DNA of 54,401 nucleotides from Priestia endophytica DSM 13796 (GCF_900115845.1 NZ_FOXX01000020.1:1-54401); one strand, 5' to 3'. Positions 27,363-36,972 are shown, counted from the first letter of the stretch. A program made the numbers and translations. The notes: generated by a model not told the origin, from the sequence alone.

Positions 27363-30300
27363 TTAGACAGATTTCACCTTTTGTTCTTTTCGAACATCTT
27401 TTAGATTTTTTACGAATTTCAAAATCATCGGAAGCCATTCAGCTTCTTTTAGACGGTTAATATTTGCTACAACTTTGACACGGTTTCCTTCCATACCAAA
27501 CCCCATCATTCGTCCAAACTCATTTCCTAACTGAAATAGCTTCTGTCCATCAATCTCGGCACTTGCCTTCTCCGTTAGGAGAATAGAGATTTCTGTCTTA
27601 GATTGCATAACAGATTCTACTCCATTCTCAGCTGCGTACACTTTCATTTCAGCAACTTTAAATAAGTAGCCCACTTCAGCAGGATAATCACCAAAGCGAT
27701 CCATCATTTCTTCTTTCAAATCTTCAAGATCTTCGAGACTTTCAATCCCGCGGAATCGTTTGTACATATCAATTTTCATTCTACCGTCTACAATATATTG
27801 ATCTGGGATGTAGGCATCAAGGTTAATATTAATCTCAACATCCACTTTCTCTTCTTCCCCGCTGCCTTGTCTCTCTTCAATTGCTTCTTTAAGCATTTGT
27901 GAGTATAAATCAAAACCAACAGAGTCAATAAAGCCATGCTGTTGGGCTCCTAGTAAGTTCCCTGCTCCACGAATGGATAAATCACGCATTGCAATCTTAA
28001 ATCCAGAACCAAGCTCCGTAAACTCTTTAATTGCTTGCAGTCTTTGCTCAGCTACTTCACTTAGAGCTTTGTCTTTACGATATGTGAAATAAGCATATGC
28101 AACTCGATTTGAACGACCAACACGTCCGCGTAGCTGATAAAGCTGTGAAAGTCCCATACGATCTGCATCATGTACAATCAATGTATTAACATTTGGAATA
28201 TCAACACCTGTTTCAATGATAGTTGTACTCACTAAAACGTCATATTCTCCTTCTAAGAAACTTAACACAGCTGCTTCAAGCTCCGTTTCATTCATCTTAC
28301 CGTGCGCATAAGCAACACGTGCATCAGGAACAAGGTTTGAGATTTCTTCTGCTTTACGCTCAATATCTTCTACACGGTTATAAAGGAAGTACACTTGCCC
28401 ATCTCTAGCAAGTTCACGTTCAATTGCTTCCCTTACAAGTGGAGGGTTATATTCAAGTACATAAGTTTGCACAGGAAAACGGTTTTCAGGAGGTGTTTCA
28501 ATAACAGATAAATCGCGAACCCCAAGCATCGACATATGCAATGTTCTTGGAATTGGCGTTGCTGTCAATGTTAGAACATCAATATTAGCTTTTAGCTGTT
28601 TTATTTTTTCCTTATGTGTAACGCCAAAACGCTGTTCTTCATCAATAATAAGTAGCCCTAAATCTTTATACTTAATATCTTTAGAAAGCAAGCGATGTGT
28701 TCCAATCACAATATCTATAACCCCTGATTTTAGTCCTTTTGCTGTTTCTTGTTGCTGCTTTCTTGTTCTAAAACGGCTTAAAAGGCCAATGTTAATTGGA
28801 TAGTCTTGAAAACGTTCACGGATTGTTTCATAGTGCTGCTGAGCTAGTATTGTAGTCGGCACAAGAAAAGCCACTTGTTTTCCCTCATGAATGGCTTTGA
28901 ATGCTGCTCTTATAGCAACTTCGGTCTTTCCATATCCAACATCTCCACAAAGAAGGCGATCCATAGGACGGATGCGTTCCATATCTTTCTTCACTTCCGC
29001 AATTGAGCGCAGTTGATCTTCTGTTTCTTGATATGGGAAAGATGCCTCAAACGCACGTTGCATATCACTATCAGGAGCAAATGGATATCCCTTACTTGCT
29101 TCACGTTCTGCATAAAGTTTAATAAGATCATCTGCGATATCTTGAACAGATGCCTCTACTTTACGCTTCACTTTCTTCCAATCGTTACCGCCCAATTTAT
29201 AGAGCTTAGGCTCTTTGCCTTCAGAACCAACATATTTCTGTACTTGGTCAATCTGTTCAACAGGTACGTATAGTTTATCTGTGCCTTCATATCGGATGTT
29301 CAGATAATCTTTGTGAAGACCGTTGATTTCTAACGTTTCAATGCCTAGATATTTACCAATTCCATGATTTACGTGAACAACATAATCACCAACATTAAGC
29401 TCTGAATAACTTTTAATTCGCTCTGCATTTGAAAGTTTTTGACGTCTCTTTGATTTTTTAACACGCTTCTTAAATAACTCTTCTTCTGTAATCACAACAA
29501 GCTTCTGCATTGGGAGCTCAAATCCAGACTGTAAATCACCTTCTACAATTTGAATTGTGCCTGGAATGAGCTGTGAATCTTCTTTCAAAATAACAGAGTC
29601 AAGATCATAGTCGCGAAGAACAGACTCCAGTTTATCTACTCGTTCCAAAGTTGGACCAAGTACAACAATCGTAAAGTTGTTTTTAACCCAACGCTCAACT
29701 TCTCCCTTGAACAAATTCATCTGCCCGTGAAACTGCTGCATTGCTTTAAAAGAGATATTTACAATGTTTTGCGGACTTGTATTTGGAACATGTTTCAAAA
29801 ATAATGACATATAGATAAATGGCGCTTTATGCTTTTGAAGAAGGGTTGCCATGTTGTGAGAAAGCGGGACGTCATGTACAAATTCTCCAACCATAAGCTG
29901 ATTTGTAACCCAATCAGCTTCATCTTTCTTTAACTGTTCTGATGCTTCATGTACTCTTGTAATTTCATCGAAGAACACAGCACCATTTTCAGGTAGGTAA
30001 TCTAGTAAACTAGCTGCTTCTTCATAAAGAAGATGAAAATATTTTGAGACATCATCAAAAATCTGCTTATTTTTAAGCTGTTCAATCTCATATTGAACTT
30101 TTTCAACAAGCTGCTCTTTTACAGTTTCATCCTTCACTTTCTTTAAAGTTTTCGAAAGAGCTGCTTCTAGTGACTTTGCACCTTGAATAAGCTGTTCTTC
30201 TGTAAGAAGTAATTCTGTCGCAGGACCAATTGTAATGCTCTCTAGCTTATCTACTGAACGTTGCTCTTCAGCTGTGAAAGTTCGAATTGAATCTACCTCG

Positions 30301-30905
30301 GTATCAAACAATTCAATTCTGACTGGATTTTCTTCTGTAAGAGGGTAAATATCAATAATGCCTCCGCGTACGCTAAACTCTCCTGGTGTTGAAACCATTG
30401 AAGCTCGTTCATAACCAAGTCCGTTAATCTTTGCAATAGCATACTCTACATCAATGTCTACACCAACTTGAAATGTAAGCTGATTTTTATTCCAAACTGA
30501 CTTAGGTGGAAGAAGCTGCAATATCCCCTGCAATGGAGCAACAACAACTCCTTTTTCTTCCCTGTTCCAGAAGTTTAACACTTCTAGGCGCTGTGCTCTT
30601 AATTCAGGACTTGCCGTACCAAATTCTGAAGCAAGTACGTCGTTTACAGGATAGAGAAATACGTCTTGTTCAGGCAACAGATTTGTAAGATCATCATGTA
30701 CCTTCTGTGCTTGATATAAGTTATGGGTTACAACTAAAAGAGGCCGTTTCCCTTCCTCTTTTTCATAGAGACTTGCCATCAATACTGCGCGTGCAGAACC
30801 CGAGATCCCCGTAACAAGCTGCTCTTTAATTCCTTCTTGGACTCCATTTAAAATTCCTTCGATTTCTTTATGATGCTCGAAGTGTCTCTTTAATCCTTGC
30901 AACAT
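27363..30905 (-). CDS. mfd: Transcription-repair coupling factor Mfd
   Basis: Mfd is an ATP-dependent translocase that removes RNA polymerase stalled at DNA lesions and recruits UvrA. The 1180-residue protein has a UvrB-like N-terminal region and an RNA polymerase-interacting domain (LNVGDYVVHVNHGIGKYLG). An SF2 helicase core follows, with Walker A LLCGDVGYGKTEVAIRA, DEEQRFGV, and TATPIPRTLHMSM. The C-terminal TRCF domain ends the protein. I use the ATG at 30905 (MLQGLKRHFEHH) with a GGAGGAG site. The open frame runs 43 codons further upstream, across the Fin-Mfd gap, without family similarity. Confidence 0.98.
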   Translation of the reverse strand: MLQGLKRHFEHHKEIEGILNGVQEGIKEQLVTGISGSARAVLMASLYEKEEGKRPLLVVTHNLYQAQKVHDDLTNLLPEQDVFLYPVNDVLASEFGTASPELRAQRLEVLNFWNREEKGVVVAPLQGILQLLPPKSVWNKNQLTFQVGVDIDVEYAIAKINGLGYERASMVSTPGEFSVRGGIIDIYPLTEENPVRIELFDTEVDSIRTFTAEEQRSVDKLESITIGPATELLLTEEQLIQGAKSLEAALSKTLKKVKDETVKEQLVEKVQYEIEQLKNKQIFDDVSKYFHLLYEEAASLLDYLPENGAVFFDEITRVHEASEQLKKDEADWVTNQLMVGEFVHDVPLSHNMATLLQKHKAPFIYMSLFLKHVPNTSPQNIVNISFKAMQQFHGQMNLFKGEVERWVKNNFTIVVLGPTLERVDKLESVLRDYDLDSVILKEDSQLIPGTIQIVEGDLQSGFELPMQKLVVITEEELFKKRVKKSKRRQKLSNAERIKSYSELNVGDYVVHVNHGIGKYLGIETLEINGLHKDYLNIRYEGTDKLYVPVEQIDQVQKYVGSEGKEPKLYKLGGNDWKKVKRKVEASVQDIADDLIKLYAEREASKGYPFAPDSDMQRAFEASFPYQETEDQLRSIAEVKKDMERIRPMDRLLCGDVGYGKTEVAIRAAFKAIHEGKQVAFLVPTTILAQQHYETIRERFQDYPINIGLLSRFRTRKQQQETAKGLKSGVIDIVIGTHRLLSKDIKYKDLGLLIIDEEQRFGVTHKEKIKQLKANIDVLTLTATPIPRTLHMSMLGVRDLSVIETPPENRFPVQTYVLEYNPPLVREAIERELARDGQVYFLYNRVEDIERKAEEISNLVPDARVAYAHGKMNETELEAAVLSFLEGEYDVLVSTTIIETGVDIPNVNTLIVHDADRMGLSQLYQLRGRVGRSNRVAYAYFTYRKDKALSEVAEQRLQAIKEFTELGSGFKIAMRDLSIRGAGNLLGAQQHGFIDSVGFDLYSQMLKEAIEERQGSGEEEKVDVEININLDAYIPDQYIVDGRMKIDMYKRFRGIESLEDLEDLKEEMMDRFGDYPAEVGYLFKVAEMKVYAAENGVESVMQSKTEISILLTEKASAEIDGQKLFQLGNEFGRMMGFGMEGNRVKVVANINRLKEAEWLPMILKFVKNLKDVRKEQKVKSV

Positions 30906-30973
30906 CGTCTCCTCCTCTTTAAAACAACGTAACTCAAATAGAAAATGCTTTGGTATATTACAACCAAAGCGTA

Positions 30974-31204
30974 TTACTGTATAAATGTTGAATACTGATG
31001 AAAATCTGGATTTCGTTCTAAAGCTTCTTGGCAATCTTCACAAATTACATTCACTGACATACTTCCGTCTTCTGCATATTGAATGAACGAAGTTCGTTCC
31101 TCATTTGTTAAATGATTAAATCCTAATTTCTCTGTATCAACGACTTTTTCCTCTAACGTACCTACTTTATGTCCGCAGTGTCTGCATACATAGTGAATAG
31201 ACAT
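30974..31204 (-). CDS. fin: Anti-sigma-F factor Fin
   Basis: Fin (YabK) inhibits sigma-F RNA polymerase late in forespore development, helping the switch to sigma-G. From the ATG at 31204 (AGGAGGACC site) the protein has 76 residues, exactly the B. subtilis length. The zinc-type pairs CRHCG near the start and [12 protein letters not shown] near the end are both intact. The frame is open 13 codons further upstream but without a ribosome-binding site or family match. A sigma-F/sigma-G-type promoter lies just upstream. Confidence 0.95.
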   Translation of the reverse strand: MSIHYVCRHCGHKVGTLEEKVVDTEKLGFNHLTNEERTSFIQYAEDGSMSVNVICEDCQEALERNPDFHQYSTFIQ

Positions 31205-31231
31205 AAAAGGTCCTCCTAAGTATTTTACCCT

Positions 31232-31261
31232 TAGTATGGACATGTTCTCTATATCTTATTC
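31232..31261 (-). promoter_or_regulatory. fin promoter, sigma-F/sigma-G type
   Basis: On the minus strand, GAATAA (31256-31261) and CATACTA (31232-31238) are separated by 17 bp. CATACTA is the sigma-G/sigma-F -10 consensus. It lies immediately downstream of the pth stop and about 28 bp before the fin ATG. B. subtilis fin is transcribed by forespore sigma factors. Confidence 0.8.
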
Positions 31262-31263
31262 TA

Positions 31264-31824
31264 TTAGCTATTGTACGTGTTCATAACATTTAAAAACGGT
31301 TCATTTAGCCATTTCTCACAAGCTAGGACAGAACGTTCCATAGCTTCCTTCATGCTTATCATCTCATCATCTGTGAATCGGCCAAGAACATAATCAACAA
31401 CTTTCATATTTGTTTGAGGGCGACCAATTCCAACACGAACTCGTTTGAATTGATCAGTGTGTACGTGCTGAATAATGGACTTAATTCCATTATGACCTCC
31501 TGGGCTGCCCTTCTGCCTTAAACGAATTTTACCTGCTGGTAAATCTAGATCATCATAGATAACAACAATATCTTCAATCTCCACATCGTAGTAATCCATA
31601 AGTGGACGAAGAGATTCGCCAGATAAATTCATATATGTAAGAGGCTTTAACAAGCATACTTTTTCGCCTTGAACATGCCCCATCCCAAACATTCCATTAA
31701 ACTTTGTTTGATTCAAAGGAATATTGAAATGATCAGAGAGTTCATCAACAATCATAAATCCAATATTGTGGCGTGTACGCTCATATTGTTTCCCAGGGTT
31801 CCCTAAACCTACAATCACTTTCAA
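31264..31824 (-). CDS. pth: Peptidyl-tRNA hydrolase
   Basis: Pth (SpoVC in B. subtilis) releases tRNA from prematurely dropped peptidyl-tRNA. The 186-residue protein shows [19 protein letters not shown] with the catalytic His (about 20), then [12 protein letters not shown] and the [12 protein letters not shown] motif. The start is a TTG (31824), giving [11 protein letters not shown], which aligns with B. subtilis MLVIAGLGNPG. AAAGGGG lies 9 bases upstream. No ATG is better placed. Confidence 0.96.
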   Translation of the reverse strand: MKVIVGLGNPGKQYERTRHNIGFMIVDELSDHFNIPLNQTKFNGMFGMGHVQGEKVCLLKPLTYMNLSGESLRPLMDYYDVEIEDIVVIYDDLDLPAGKIRLRQKGSPGGHNGIKSIIQHVHTDQFKRVRVGIGRPQTNMKVVDYVLGRFTDDEMISMKEAMERSVLACEKWLNEPFLNVMNTYNS

Positions 31825-31945
31825 CTTTTGGTACCCCTTTCACCTGTTATTAAGTTTATTGTGCTTCTTTTATTTTAGCACAAATTGGCTCTTTCCACAC
31901 AAGTAACTAACCATTTCTCTTTTAGCTGCAGTTACTTGTTCATAG

Positions 31946-31975
31946 CAAAAGACGTAACCATCAAAAGGTTACGTC
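31946..31975 (-). terminator. Terminator after ctc
   Basis: A perfect GACGTAACC/GGTTACGTC stem (31951-31959 with 31967-31975) is followed on the minus strand by four T. Confidence 0.82.
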
Positions 31976-31983
31976 CTGTACTT

Positions 31984-32607
31984 TTATTCTCCATCTTTTG
32001 CTTCTTCAGTTTGTTCTGTCTCTTCTGCCGCTGTTTCATCTTCAACTTCCTCTACTTGTCGAGGAGGAAGTACAGAAGCAATTGTTTCTTCTAAGTCTTC
32101 ATTTGTAATTTCGTACTTGCCTTCTTTTGGGATGTCCGAAATTGTGATAGAATCGTTGATGCCTAAATGAGACACATCTACTTCAATCACAGACGGAACA
32201 TCATTTGGAAGAGCCCGAACTGAAATTTCGTTTAATGCTTGTGATAACACTCCGCCATCTTTAACTCCTGCTGGCTCTCCCACAAGAGAGATTGTCACTT
32301 CTGCATCTACTTCTTCTTTCATGTTTACAACATAAAAGTCAGCATGTACAACTTGATCTTTTAATGGATCAACTTGAACATCATGTAGCATTACAGGGAA
32401 CTTATCTTTCTCAACAACAAGTGTTAATACACCGTTTCGACCTACTTCACGCATTGTTTTAATGAAGTCTATAGAATCAAGAAAAATAGACTTTGAATTT
32501 TGATTATATCCATATACAACAGCAGGGACACTGCCATCTTCACGTAATTTTCTAGTTGCTGAACGTTTTAAATCTTCACGTACGTGTGCTTGTAATTGAT
32601 TACTCAA
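31984..32607 (-). CDS. ctc: General stress ribosomal protein Ctc (bL25 family)
   Basis: Ctc is the stress-induced bL25/TL5-type protein that binds 5S rRNA in the 50S subunit. The 207-residue protein has the L25 domain (about 1-93; LREDGSVPAVVYGYN), the TL5 C-terminal beta domain, and a very acidic tail (AAEETEQTEEAKDGE). An AAGGTG site precedes the ATG. A near-perfect sigma-B promoter lies upstream (32661-32686), as in B. subtilis, where ctc is the classic sigma-B reporter gene. Confidence 0.96.
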   Translation of the reverse strand: MSNQLQAHVREDLKRSATRKLREDGSVPAVVYGYNQNSKSIFLDSIDFIKTMREVGRNGVLTLVVEKDKFPVMLHDVQVDPLKDQVVHADFYVVNMKEEVDAEVTISLVGEPAGVKDGGVLSQALNEISVRALPNDVPSVIEVDVSHLGINDSITISDIPKEGKYEITNEDLEETIASVLPPRQVEEVEDETAAEETEQTEEAKDGE

Positions 32608-32660
32608 TCTACTTCACCTTCCATGTTTTAGTTTCTCTTTATTTGTGTACAGTATTAGAA

Positions 32661-32686
32661 ATACCCTTTTTTAAAGATTGCTAAAC
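32661..32686 (-). promoter_or_regulatory. ctc promoter (sigma-B)
   Basis: On the minus strand, GTTTAG (32681-32686) and GGGTAT (32661-32666) are separated by 14 bp. These match the sigma-B pattern GTTTAA-N13/14-GGGTAT. It lies in the 104-bp gap after prs. Confidence 0.9.
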
Positions 32687-32711
32687 ATAAAAGGTAAAAT
32701 ACAATTACAAA

Positions 32712-33665
32712 TCAATCAAAAAGTGTACTAACAGATTGATCTTCGTAAACGCGAATAATTGCTTCTCCAATTAGAGGTGCAACAGATAGCTGTGTTACTT
32801 TATCAATTTTCTTTTCATCTGTAAGTGCAATAGAATTTGTAACAACAAGCTCTTTGATTTTAGAGTTTTGGATACGATCAATCGCAGGGCCTGAAAGCAC
32901 TGGGTGTGTACAACAAGCATAAACTTGTGTTGCTCCTGCTTCTACAAGTGCATTTGCAGCAAGTGTGATTGTACCTGCTGTATCAATCATATCATCAATT
33001 AGGATTGCTGTTTTTCCTTCAACTTGTCCAACAATGTTCATAACTTCTGCTACGTTTGGACGTGGGCGACGCTTATCAATAATCGCAATCGGAGCTTTTA
33101 AGCGATCTGCAAGCTTTCTTGCTCTTGTTACACCGCCGTGATCTGGAGAAACGATTACAATATCATCTAACTCTTTTCCTTTAAAGTACTCTCCTAGGAT
33201 AGGCACTGCCATAAGGTGATCAATTAAGATGTCAAAGAAACCTTGAATTTGAGGAGCATGTAAATCAAGTGCAATCACGCGATGCGCTCCTGCTGTTTCA
33301 AGAAGGTTTGCTACAAGCTTAGCTGTGATTGGCTCACGAGCACGAGCTTTACGATCTTGACGAGCATAACCATAGTAAGGGATAACAATTGTGATTGTTT
33401 TAGCTGCTGCACGCTTAAGTGCATCAATCATAATAAGAAGTTCCATTAGTCGTTCGTTAACAGGTGCACTTGTAGACTGAACAATAAAAACATCACAGCC
33501 GCGAATACTTTCTTCAATGTTAACTTGAACTTCTCCATCACTAAAACGAGTAACTGAACATTTCCCTAGCCCAACTCCAATTACTTTAGCAATTTCTTCT
33601 GCTAAAGCAGGATTTGAATTTAAGGAAAAAACTTTAATTTTTTCAGAAGTATAATCTCTTGACAT
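32712..33665 (-). CDS. prs: Ribose-phosphate pyrophosphokinase
   Basis: Prs makes PRPP from ribose 5-phosphate and ATP, the precursor for nucleotides, His, Trp and NAD. The 317-residue protein shows the N-terminal [17 protein letters not shown], the [17 protein letters not shown] flexible loop, and the PRPP signature [13 protein letters not shown] (about 217-229). A GGAGGG site precedes the ATG. It lies 18 bp after glmU with no terminator between, so the two are cotranscribed. PurR, encoded nearby, senses its product. Confidence 0.98.
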   Translation of the reverse strand: MSRDYTSEKIKVFSLNSNPALAEEIAKVIGVGLGKCSVTRFSDGEVQVNIEESIRGCDVFIVQSTSAPVNERLMELLIMIDALKRAAAKTITIVIPYYGYARQDRKARAREPITAKLVANLLETAGAHRVIALDLHAPQIQGFFDILIDHLMAVPILGEYFKGKELDDIVIVSPDHGGVTRARKLADRLKAPIAIIDKRRPRPNVAEVMNIVGQVEGKTAILIDDMIDTAGTITLAANALVEAGATQVYACCTHPVLSGPAIDRIQNSKIKELVVTNSIALTDEKKIDKVTQLSVAPLIGEAIIRVYEDQSVSTLFD

Positions 33666-33683
33666 AATAATGAGTACCCTCCG

Positions 33684-35060
33684 TTAGGACTTTTTGTTAT
33701 TTATTTTATTTGCGTAATCTTCTTTATTCACTTGTTTCGCACGAGCAATAGATAGTGCTTCGCCTGGTACATCATCTGTGATTGTTGAACCAGCCGCTAC
33801 ATACGCTCCACTTCCTACTGTAACAGGAGCAATTAAGTTAGAGTTGCACCCAACAAAAGCACCGTCTTCGATCTTGGTTAAGAATTTATTTTTTCCATCA
33901 TAATTTACAGTGATTGAACCACAACCAAGGTTCACATCTTTGCCAACTTCTGCATCACCAATATAGCTTAAGTGAGAAGCTTTGCTTCCTTTACCAAAAG
34001 TAGATTTCTTAATCTCTACAAAATTGCCTACACGTACTTCATCACCAATTAAAGATTGAGGACGAATATGAGCAAAAGGACCAATATTTACTTTATGACC
34101 TACTTCACTATCGTGCACAACTGATTGACGAATTGTTGTTTCTTCACCAATTTGGCAGTCTTTCAACTCAGAGTGTGGTCCAATAACGCTGCGTTCACCA
34201 ATTGATACTTTACCATTAATTACAACGCCAGGTAATAGAACTGTATCACGGCCAATTTCTGCATCAGCTGAAATATATGTGTTTGCAGGGTCTTGAATTG
34301 TAACCCCATTTAACATATGTTTCTTATTAATACGCGCGCGCATTGTAGCTTCTGCTTGTGAAAGTGCATAGCGATCGTTAACACCTAGTGTTTCCGCAAA
34401 ATCATCTGTTTGATATGCTAACACTTTTTCACCTTTTGATTGAAGAATCTCAATAACATCGGGTAAGTAATATTCTCCCTGAACATTATCATTTGATACT
34501 TGAGAAAGCACAGAAAATAAGAATTCATTATCAAAGCAATACGTCCCAGTATTAATTTCACCAATTTCTCTCTCTTGCTCTGTTGCATCTTTGTGTTCCA
34601 CAATCTTTAAAACATGACCTTCTTCATTGCGGACAATACGACCATATCCTGTTGGATTATCCGTGTGTGCTGTTAGAATTGTTGCTTTTGCTTCGTTTTG
34701 ATCATGATAATTTAGAACAGCTTCAATTGTTTCGCTTGTAATAAGCGGTGTGTCTCCACAAACAACAATTGTTGTTCCTTTCTTATCTTTCAAAACTGAA
34801 TCTGCTTGCATTACTGCATGAGCCGTTCCAAGCTGTTCTTCCTGTAGTGCATAAAGGCTACGATCACCAAGCTGTGTTTTCACCATTTCTGCACCATGCC
34901 CAACAATTGTTACAATGCTGTCAAGGTTTAGGGTTCTTAGCTGATCTACAACATGTTCAACCATAGGTTTCCCACATACAGGGTGCAACACCTTGTAAAG
35001 AGATGATTTCATCCTTGTTCCTTGCCCAGCAGCCAATATAACCGCATATCTATTTGTCAT
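33684..35060 (-). CDS. glmU: Bifunctional N-acetylglucosamine-1-phosphate uridyltransferase / glucosamine-1-phosphate acetyltransferase
   Basis: GlmU makes UDP-GlcNAc for peptidoglycan and teichoic acids. The 458-residue protein has an N-terminal pyrophosphorylase domain ([19 protein letters not shown] at 10-28) and a C-terminal left-handed beta-helix acetyltransferase with hexapeptide repeats from about 255. [10 protein letters not shown] and VGDRI-like segments are typical. A CTGGAGG site precedes the ATG. A sigma-A promoter lies at 35096-35124. Confidence 0.98.
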   Translation of the reverse strand: MTNRYAVILAAGQGTRMKSSLYKVLHPVCGKPMVEHVVDQLRTLNLDSIVTIVGHGAEMVKTQLGDRSLYALQEEQLGTAHAVMQADSVLKDKKGTTIVVCGDTPLITSETIEAVLNYHDQNEAKATILTAHTDNPTGYGRIVRNEEGHVLKIVEHKDATEQEREIGEINTGTYCFDNEFLFSVLSQVSNDNVQGEYYLPDVIEILQSKGEKVLAYQTDDFAETLGVNDRYALSQAEATMRARINKKHMLNGVTIQDPANTYISADAEIGRDTVLLPGVVINGKVSIGERSVIGPHSELKDCQIGEETTIRQSVVHDSEVGHKVNIGPFAHIRPQSLIGDEVRVGNFVEIKKSTFGKGSKASHLSYIGDAEVGKDVNLGCGSITVNYDGKNKFLTKIEDGAFVGCNSNLIAPVTVGSGAYVAAGSTITDDVPGEALSIARAKQVNKEDYANKINNKKS

Positions 35061-35095
35061 AATGGACCTCCAGTTTGTCCTTTTTATCCATTAAA

Positions 35096-35124
35096 AATAT
35101 ATCTTAAATATGAAGGTATTTCAA
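35096..35124 (-). promoter_or_regulatory. glmU-prs promoter (sigma-A)
   Basis: On the minus strand, TTGAAA (35119-35124) and TATATT (35096-35101) are separated by 17 bp, about 35 bp before the glmU ATG. Confidence 0.75.
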
Positions 35125-35206
35125 GAAAACGATGAAAAGTACATATTTTTTACAGAGTTTTTTATGAAGAAAGGGTTTACAAGAAGATTTTGGAGGAAAA
35201 AAACCA

Positions 35207-35239
35207 AAAATAAGAGCCTATAAATATAGGCTCTTTTTA
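35207..35239 (-). terminator. Terminator after spoVG
   Basis: A perfect AAGAGCCTATA/TATAGGCTCTT stem (35212-35222 with 35225-35235) is followed by T-rich sequence on the minus strand, just before the glmU promoter. Confidence 0.9.
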
Positions 35240-35246
35240 AATATCA

Positions 35247-35537
35247 TTATGAAGCTCCTGCTTCTTCAAATTCAACTTCTAGTTCACCTAATCGGTGATA
35301 TTCTGCTAAAACAGCATCTTGAATTTTACCTCGAGTAGTTGAGTTGATTGGATGGGCAATATCACGGAACTCTCCATCTGGAGTGCGTTTGCTTGGCATA
35401 GCTACAAACAATCCGTTATTTCCATCGATGACTCTAATATCATGTACTACGAACTCGTTGTCCAATGTGATTGAAGCGATAGCTCGCATACGTCCGTCTG
35501 TGTTAACACGGCGTAATCTTACGTCAGTTACTTCCAT
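35247..35537 (-). CDS. spoVG: RNA/DNA-binding regulator SpoVG
   Basis: SpoVG is a small conserved regulator, needed in B. subtilis for proper cortex formation and septation control and shown in other species to bind nucleic acid. From the ATG at 35537 it has 96 residues ([20 protein letters not shown]). The conserved [18 protein letters not shown] block is intact. The start has AAAGGTGGTG upstream. The open frame runs 11 codons further, through that site. A sigma-H promoter lies at 35575-35599 and a terminator follows, so it is monocistronic. Confidence 0.97.
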   Translation of the reverse strand: MEVTDVRLRRVNTDGRMRAIASITLDNEFVVHDIRVIDGNNGLFVAMPSKRTPDGEFRDIAHPINSTTRGKIQDAVLAEYHRLGELEVEFEEAGAS

Positions 35538-35574
35538 CCTGTTCACCACCTTTTCATGAAGCTTTACCATAATA

Positions 35575-35599
35575 ATTCCACAGAATTTTCTAATCTCCT
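35575..35599 (-). promoter_or_regulatory. spoVG promoter (sigma-H)
   Basis: On the minus strand, AGGAGAT (35593-35599) and GGAAT (35575-35579) are separated by 13 bp. This matches the sigma-H pattern AGGAWWT-N12/14-RGAAT. The spacing fits what I recall of the B. subtilis spoVG promoter. A strongly A/T-rich block (about 35600-35700) lies upstream. In B. subtilis such a block binds AbrB and represses spoVG; AbrB action here is inferred. Confidence 0.8.
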
Positions 35600-35702
35600 T
35601 CTCTTCTACAAAAATTTTTCCTAAAAATCAGAAAAAATAGATCATTATCTTTTATTATTTTAAAAATAGATGGATTTTTCTTCTTTTCAAGGTGATAAAA
35701 TA

Positions 35703-35742
35703 GAAAAACTCCCCACAAATTGTAATTTGTGGGGAGTTTTTC
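35703..35742 (-). terminator. Terminator after ridA
   Basis: A perfect 18-bp stem (35704-35721 with 35724-35741) flanked by T-runs ends the purR-ridA unit. Confidence 0.95.
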
Positions 35743-35751
35743 TTTACTTTC

Positions 35752-36126
35752 TTACTTTACAAGAGCAATAACTTCAATTTCAATTCCTACTCCTTTAGGA
35801 AGATTCGCAACTTCTACACAAGAACGAGCTGGTTTATGTTCAGCAAAGTAGCAGCCATACACTTCATTTACAGCTTGAAAGTCATTGATATCATCTAGAA
35901 AGACCATTGTTTTAACAACTGTATCAAATGAAGCTCCTGCTTCTTCTAGAATTGCTTGAAGATTTGCAAAGACTTGCTCTGTTTGCTCTTCAATACTTCC
36001 TTCAACAAGGGTTCCATCTGCTCTCAATGGGATTTGTCCTGAGCTATAAAGCATATTATTTACAATAATTCCTTGTGAATATGGTCCAATTGCTTGCGGT
36101 GCTTGATCTGTTTGTATGTAGCGCAT
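35752..36126 (-). CDS. ridA: RidA-family enamine/imine deaminase (YabJ)
   Basis: RidA proteins hydrolyse reactive enamine/imine intermediates released by PLP enzymes. In B. subtilis, YabJ also affects purine-gene control. The 124-residue protein has the family hallmarks: [12 protein letters not shown] near residue 9, LYSSGQIP, and the active-site Arg in [15 protein letters not shown] (Arg about 102). A GAGGGGG site precedes the ATG. It follows purR by 21 bp and is probably cotranscribed with it. Confidence 0.96.
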   Translation of the reverse strand: MRYIQTDQAPQAIGPYSQGIIVNNMLYSSGQIPLRADGTLVEGSIEEQTEQVFANLQAILEEAGASFDTVVKTMVFLDDINDFQAVNEVYGCYFAEHKPARSCVEVANLPKGVGIEIEVIALVK

Positions 36127-36147
36127 ACGTTTTCCCCCTCAGGTTTC

Positions 36148-36972
36148 TTATGAATAATATTGAAAGTAATTGCCTTCTGTTACTCTTACTTGCTTTCCTC
36201 TTGTATCAACATCACAAAGTTTCACAAGAGAGATATATTCATCAACAAGACGTTCCTCAATGTCTTCTGATTCGACAAGAACGCCAATGCCTTCAACTGT
36301 AGCCTGAAATTCTTCAAGCAAGCTTATCATTCCATTTACAGTCCCGCCTGCTTTCATAAAATCATCAATAATAAGAACGCGAGACCCAATGCTTAAGCTT
36401 CTTTTAGCAAGCAGCATTGTTTGAATGCGCTTAGAAGATCCTGAAACATAATTAATGCTCACTGTTGAACCTTCTGTTACTTTACTATCCTTACGTACAA
36501 TTACAACAGGTACATTTAAATATTGAGCAACAGCATATGCAAGCGGAATTCCTTTTGTAGCTACGGTCATTACAACATCGATATCTCGATTCGCAAAAGT
36601 CGAAGCAAATAAACGTCCAATTTTGTTTACAACTTTTGGGTTACCTAAGATATCTGTTAAATATAAGTAGCCACCTGGAAGTAAACGTTCAGGGCTTTCA
36701 ATCATTTCGCACAAATCATCAACAAAAGCTTTCGCTTCTTCTTTTGATGTTTTTGGAATGAATTTCACGCCTCCCGCAGCTCCTGGAAGCGTAATCAATG
36801 TTCCGATGCCTTGCTGTTCAAAAGTTTGTTTAACAATAACCATGTCTTCACTAATAGATGATTTTGCTGATTTATACTTATCGGCAAAGTATGTTAATGG
36901 AATAAGCCGTCTTGGATGCTGAAGAAAATAATGAGTCATATCAATAAGTCGTCCACTGCGTCTAAACTTCAT
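36148..36972 (-). CDS. purR: Purine operon repressor PurR
   Basis: PurR represses purine synthesis and transport genes and is released from DNA by PRPP. The 274-residue protein has an N-terminal winged helix (about 1-74; MKFRRSGRLIDMTHYFLQHP) and a phosphoribosyltransferase-like effector domain. Its PRPP motif is VLIIDDFMKAGGT (about 200-212). AGGAGGAAGAG precedes the ATG. The PRPP it senses is made by prs, about 3 kb away. I see no clear palindromic PurBox in its own promoter region. Confidence 0.97.
   Translation of the reverse strand: MKFRRSGRLIDMTHYFLQHPRRLIPLTYFADKYKSAKSSISEDMVIVKQTFEQQGIGTLITLPGAAGGVKFIPKTSKEEAKAFVDDLCEMIESPERLLPGGYLYLTDILGNPKVVNKIGRLFASTFANRDIDVVMTVATKGIPLAYAVAQYLNVPVVIVRKDSKVTEGSTVSINYVSGSSKRIQTMLLAKRSLSIGSRVLIIDDFMKAGGTVNGMISLLEEFQATVEGIGVLVESEDIEERLVDEYISLVKLCDVDTRGKQVRVTEGNYFQYYS

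Noticed and set aside
27169-27366. 65-codon plus-strand frame between spoVT and mfd
   Set aside because: There is no ribosome-binding site, the sequence is A/T-biased, no family is recognisable, and it overlaps the spoVT promoter region.
30906-31034. 43-codon N-terminal extension of Mfd
   Set aside because: The extension is out of line with the family, overlaps fin in another frame, and the downstream ATG at 30905 has a strong GGAGGAG site.
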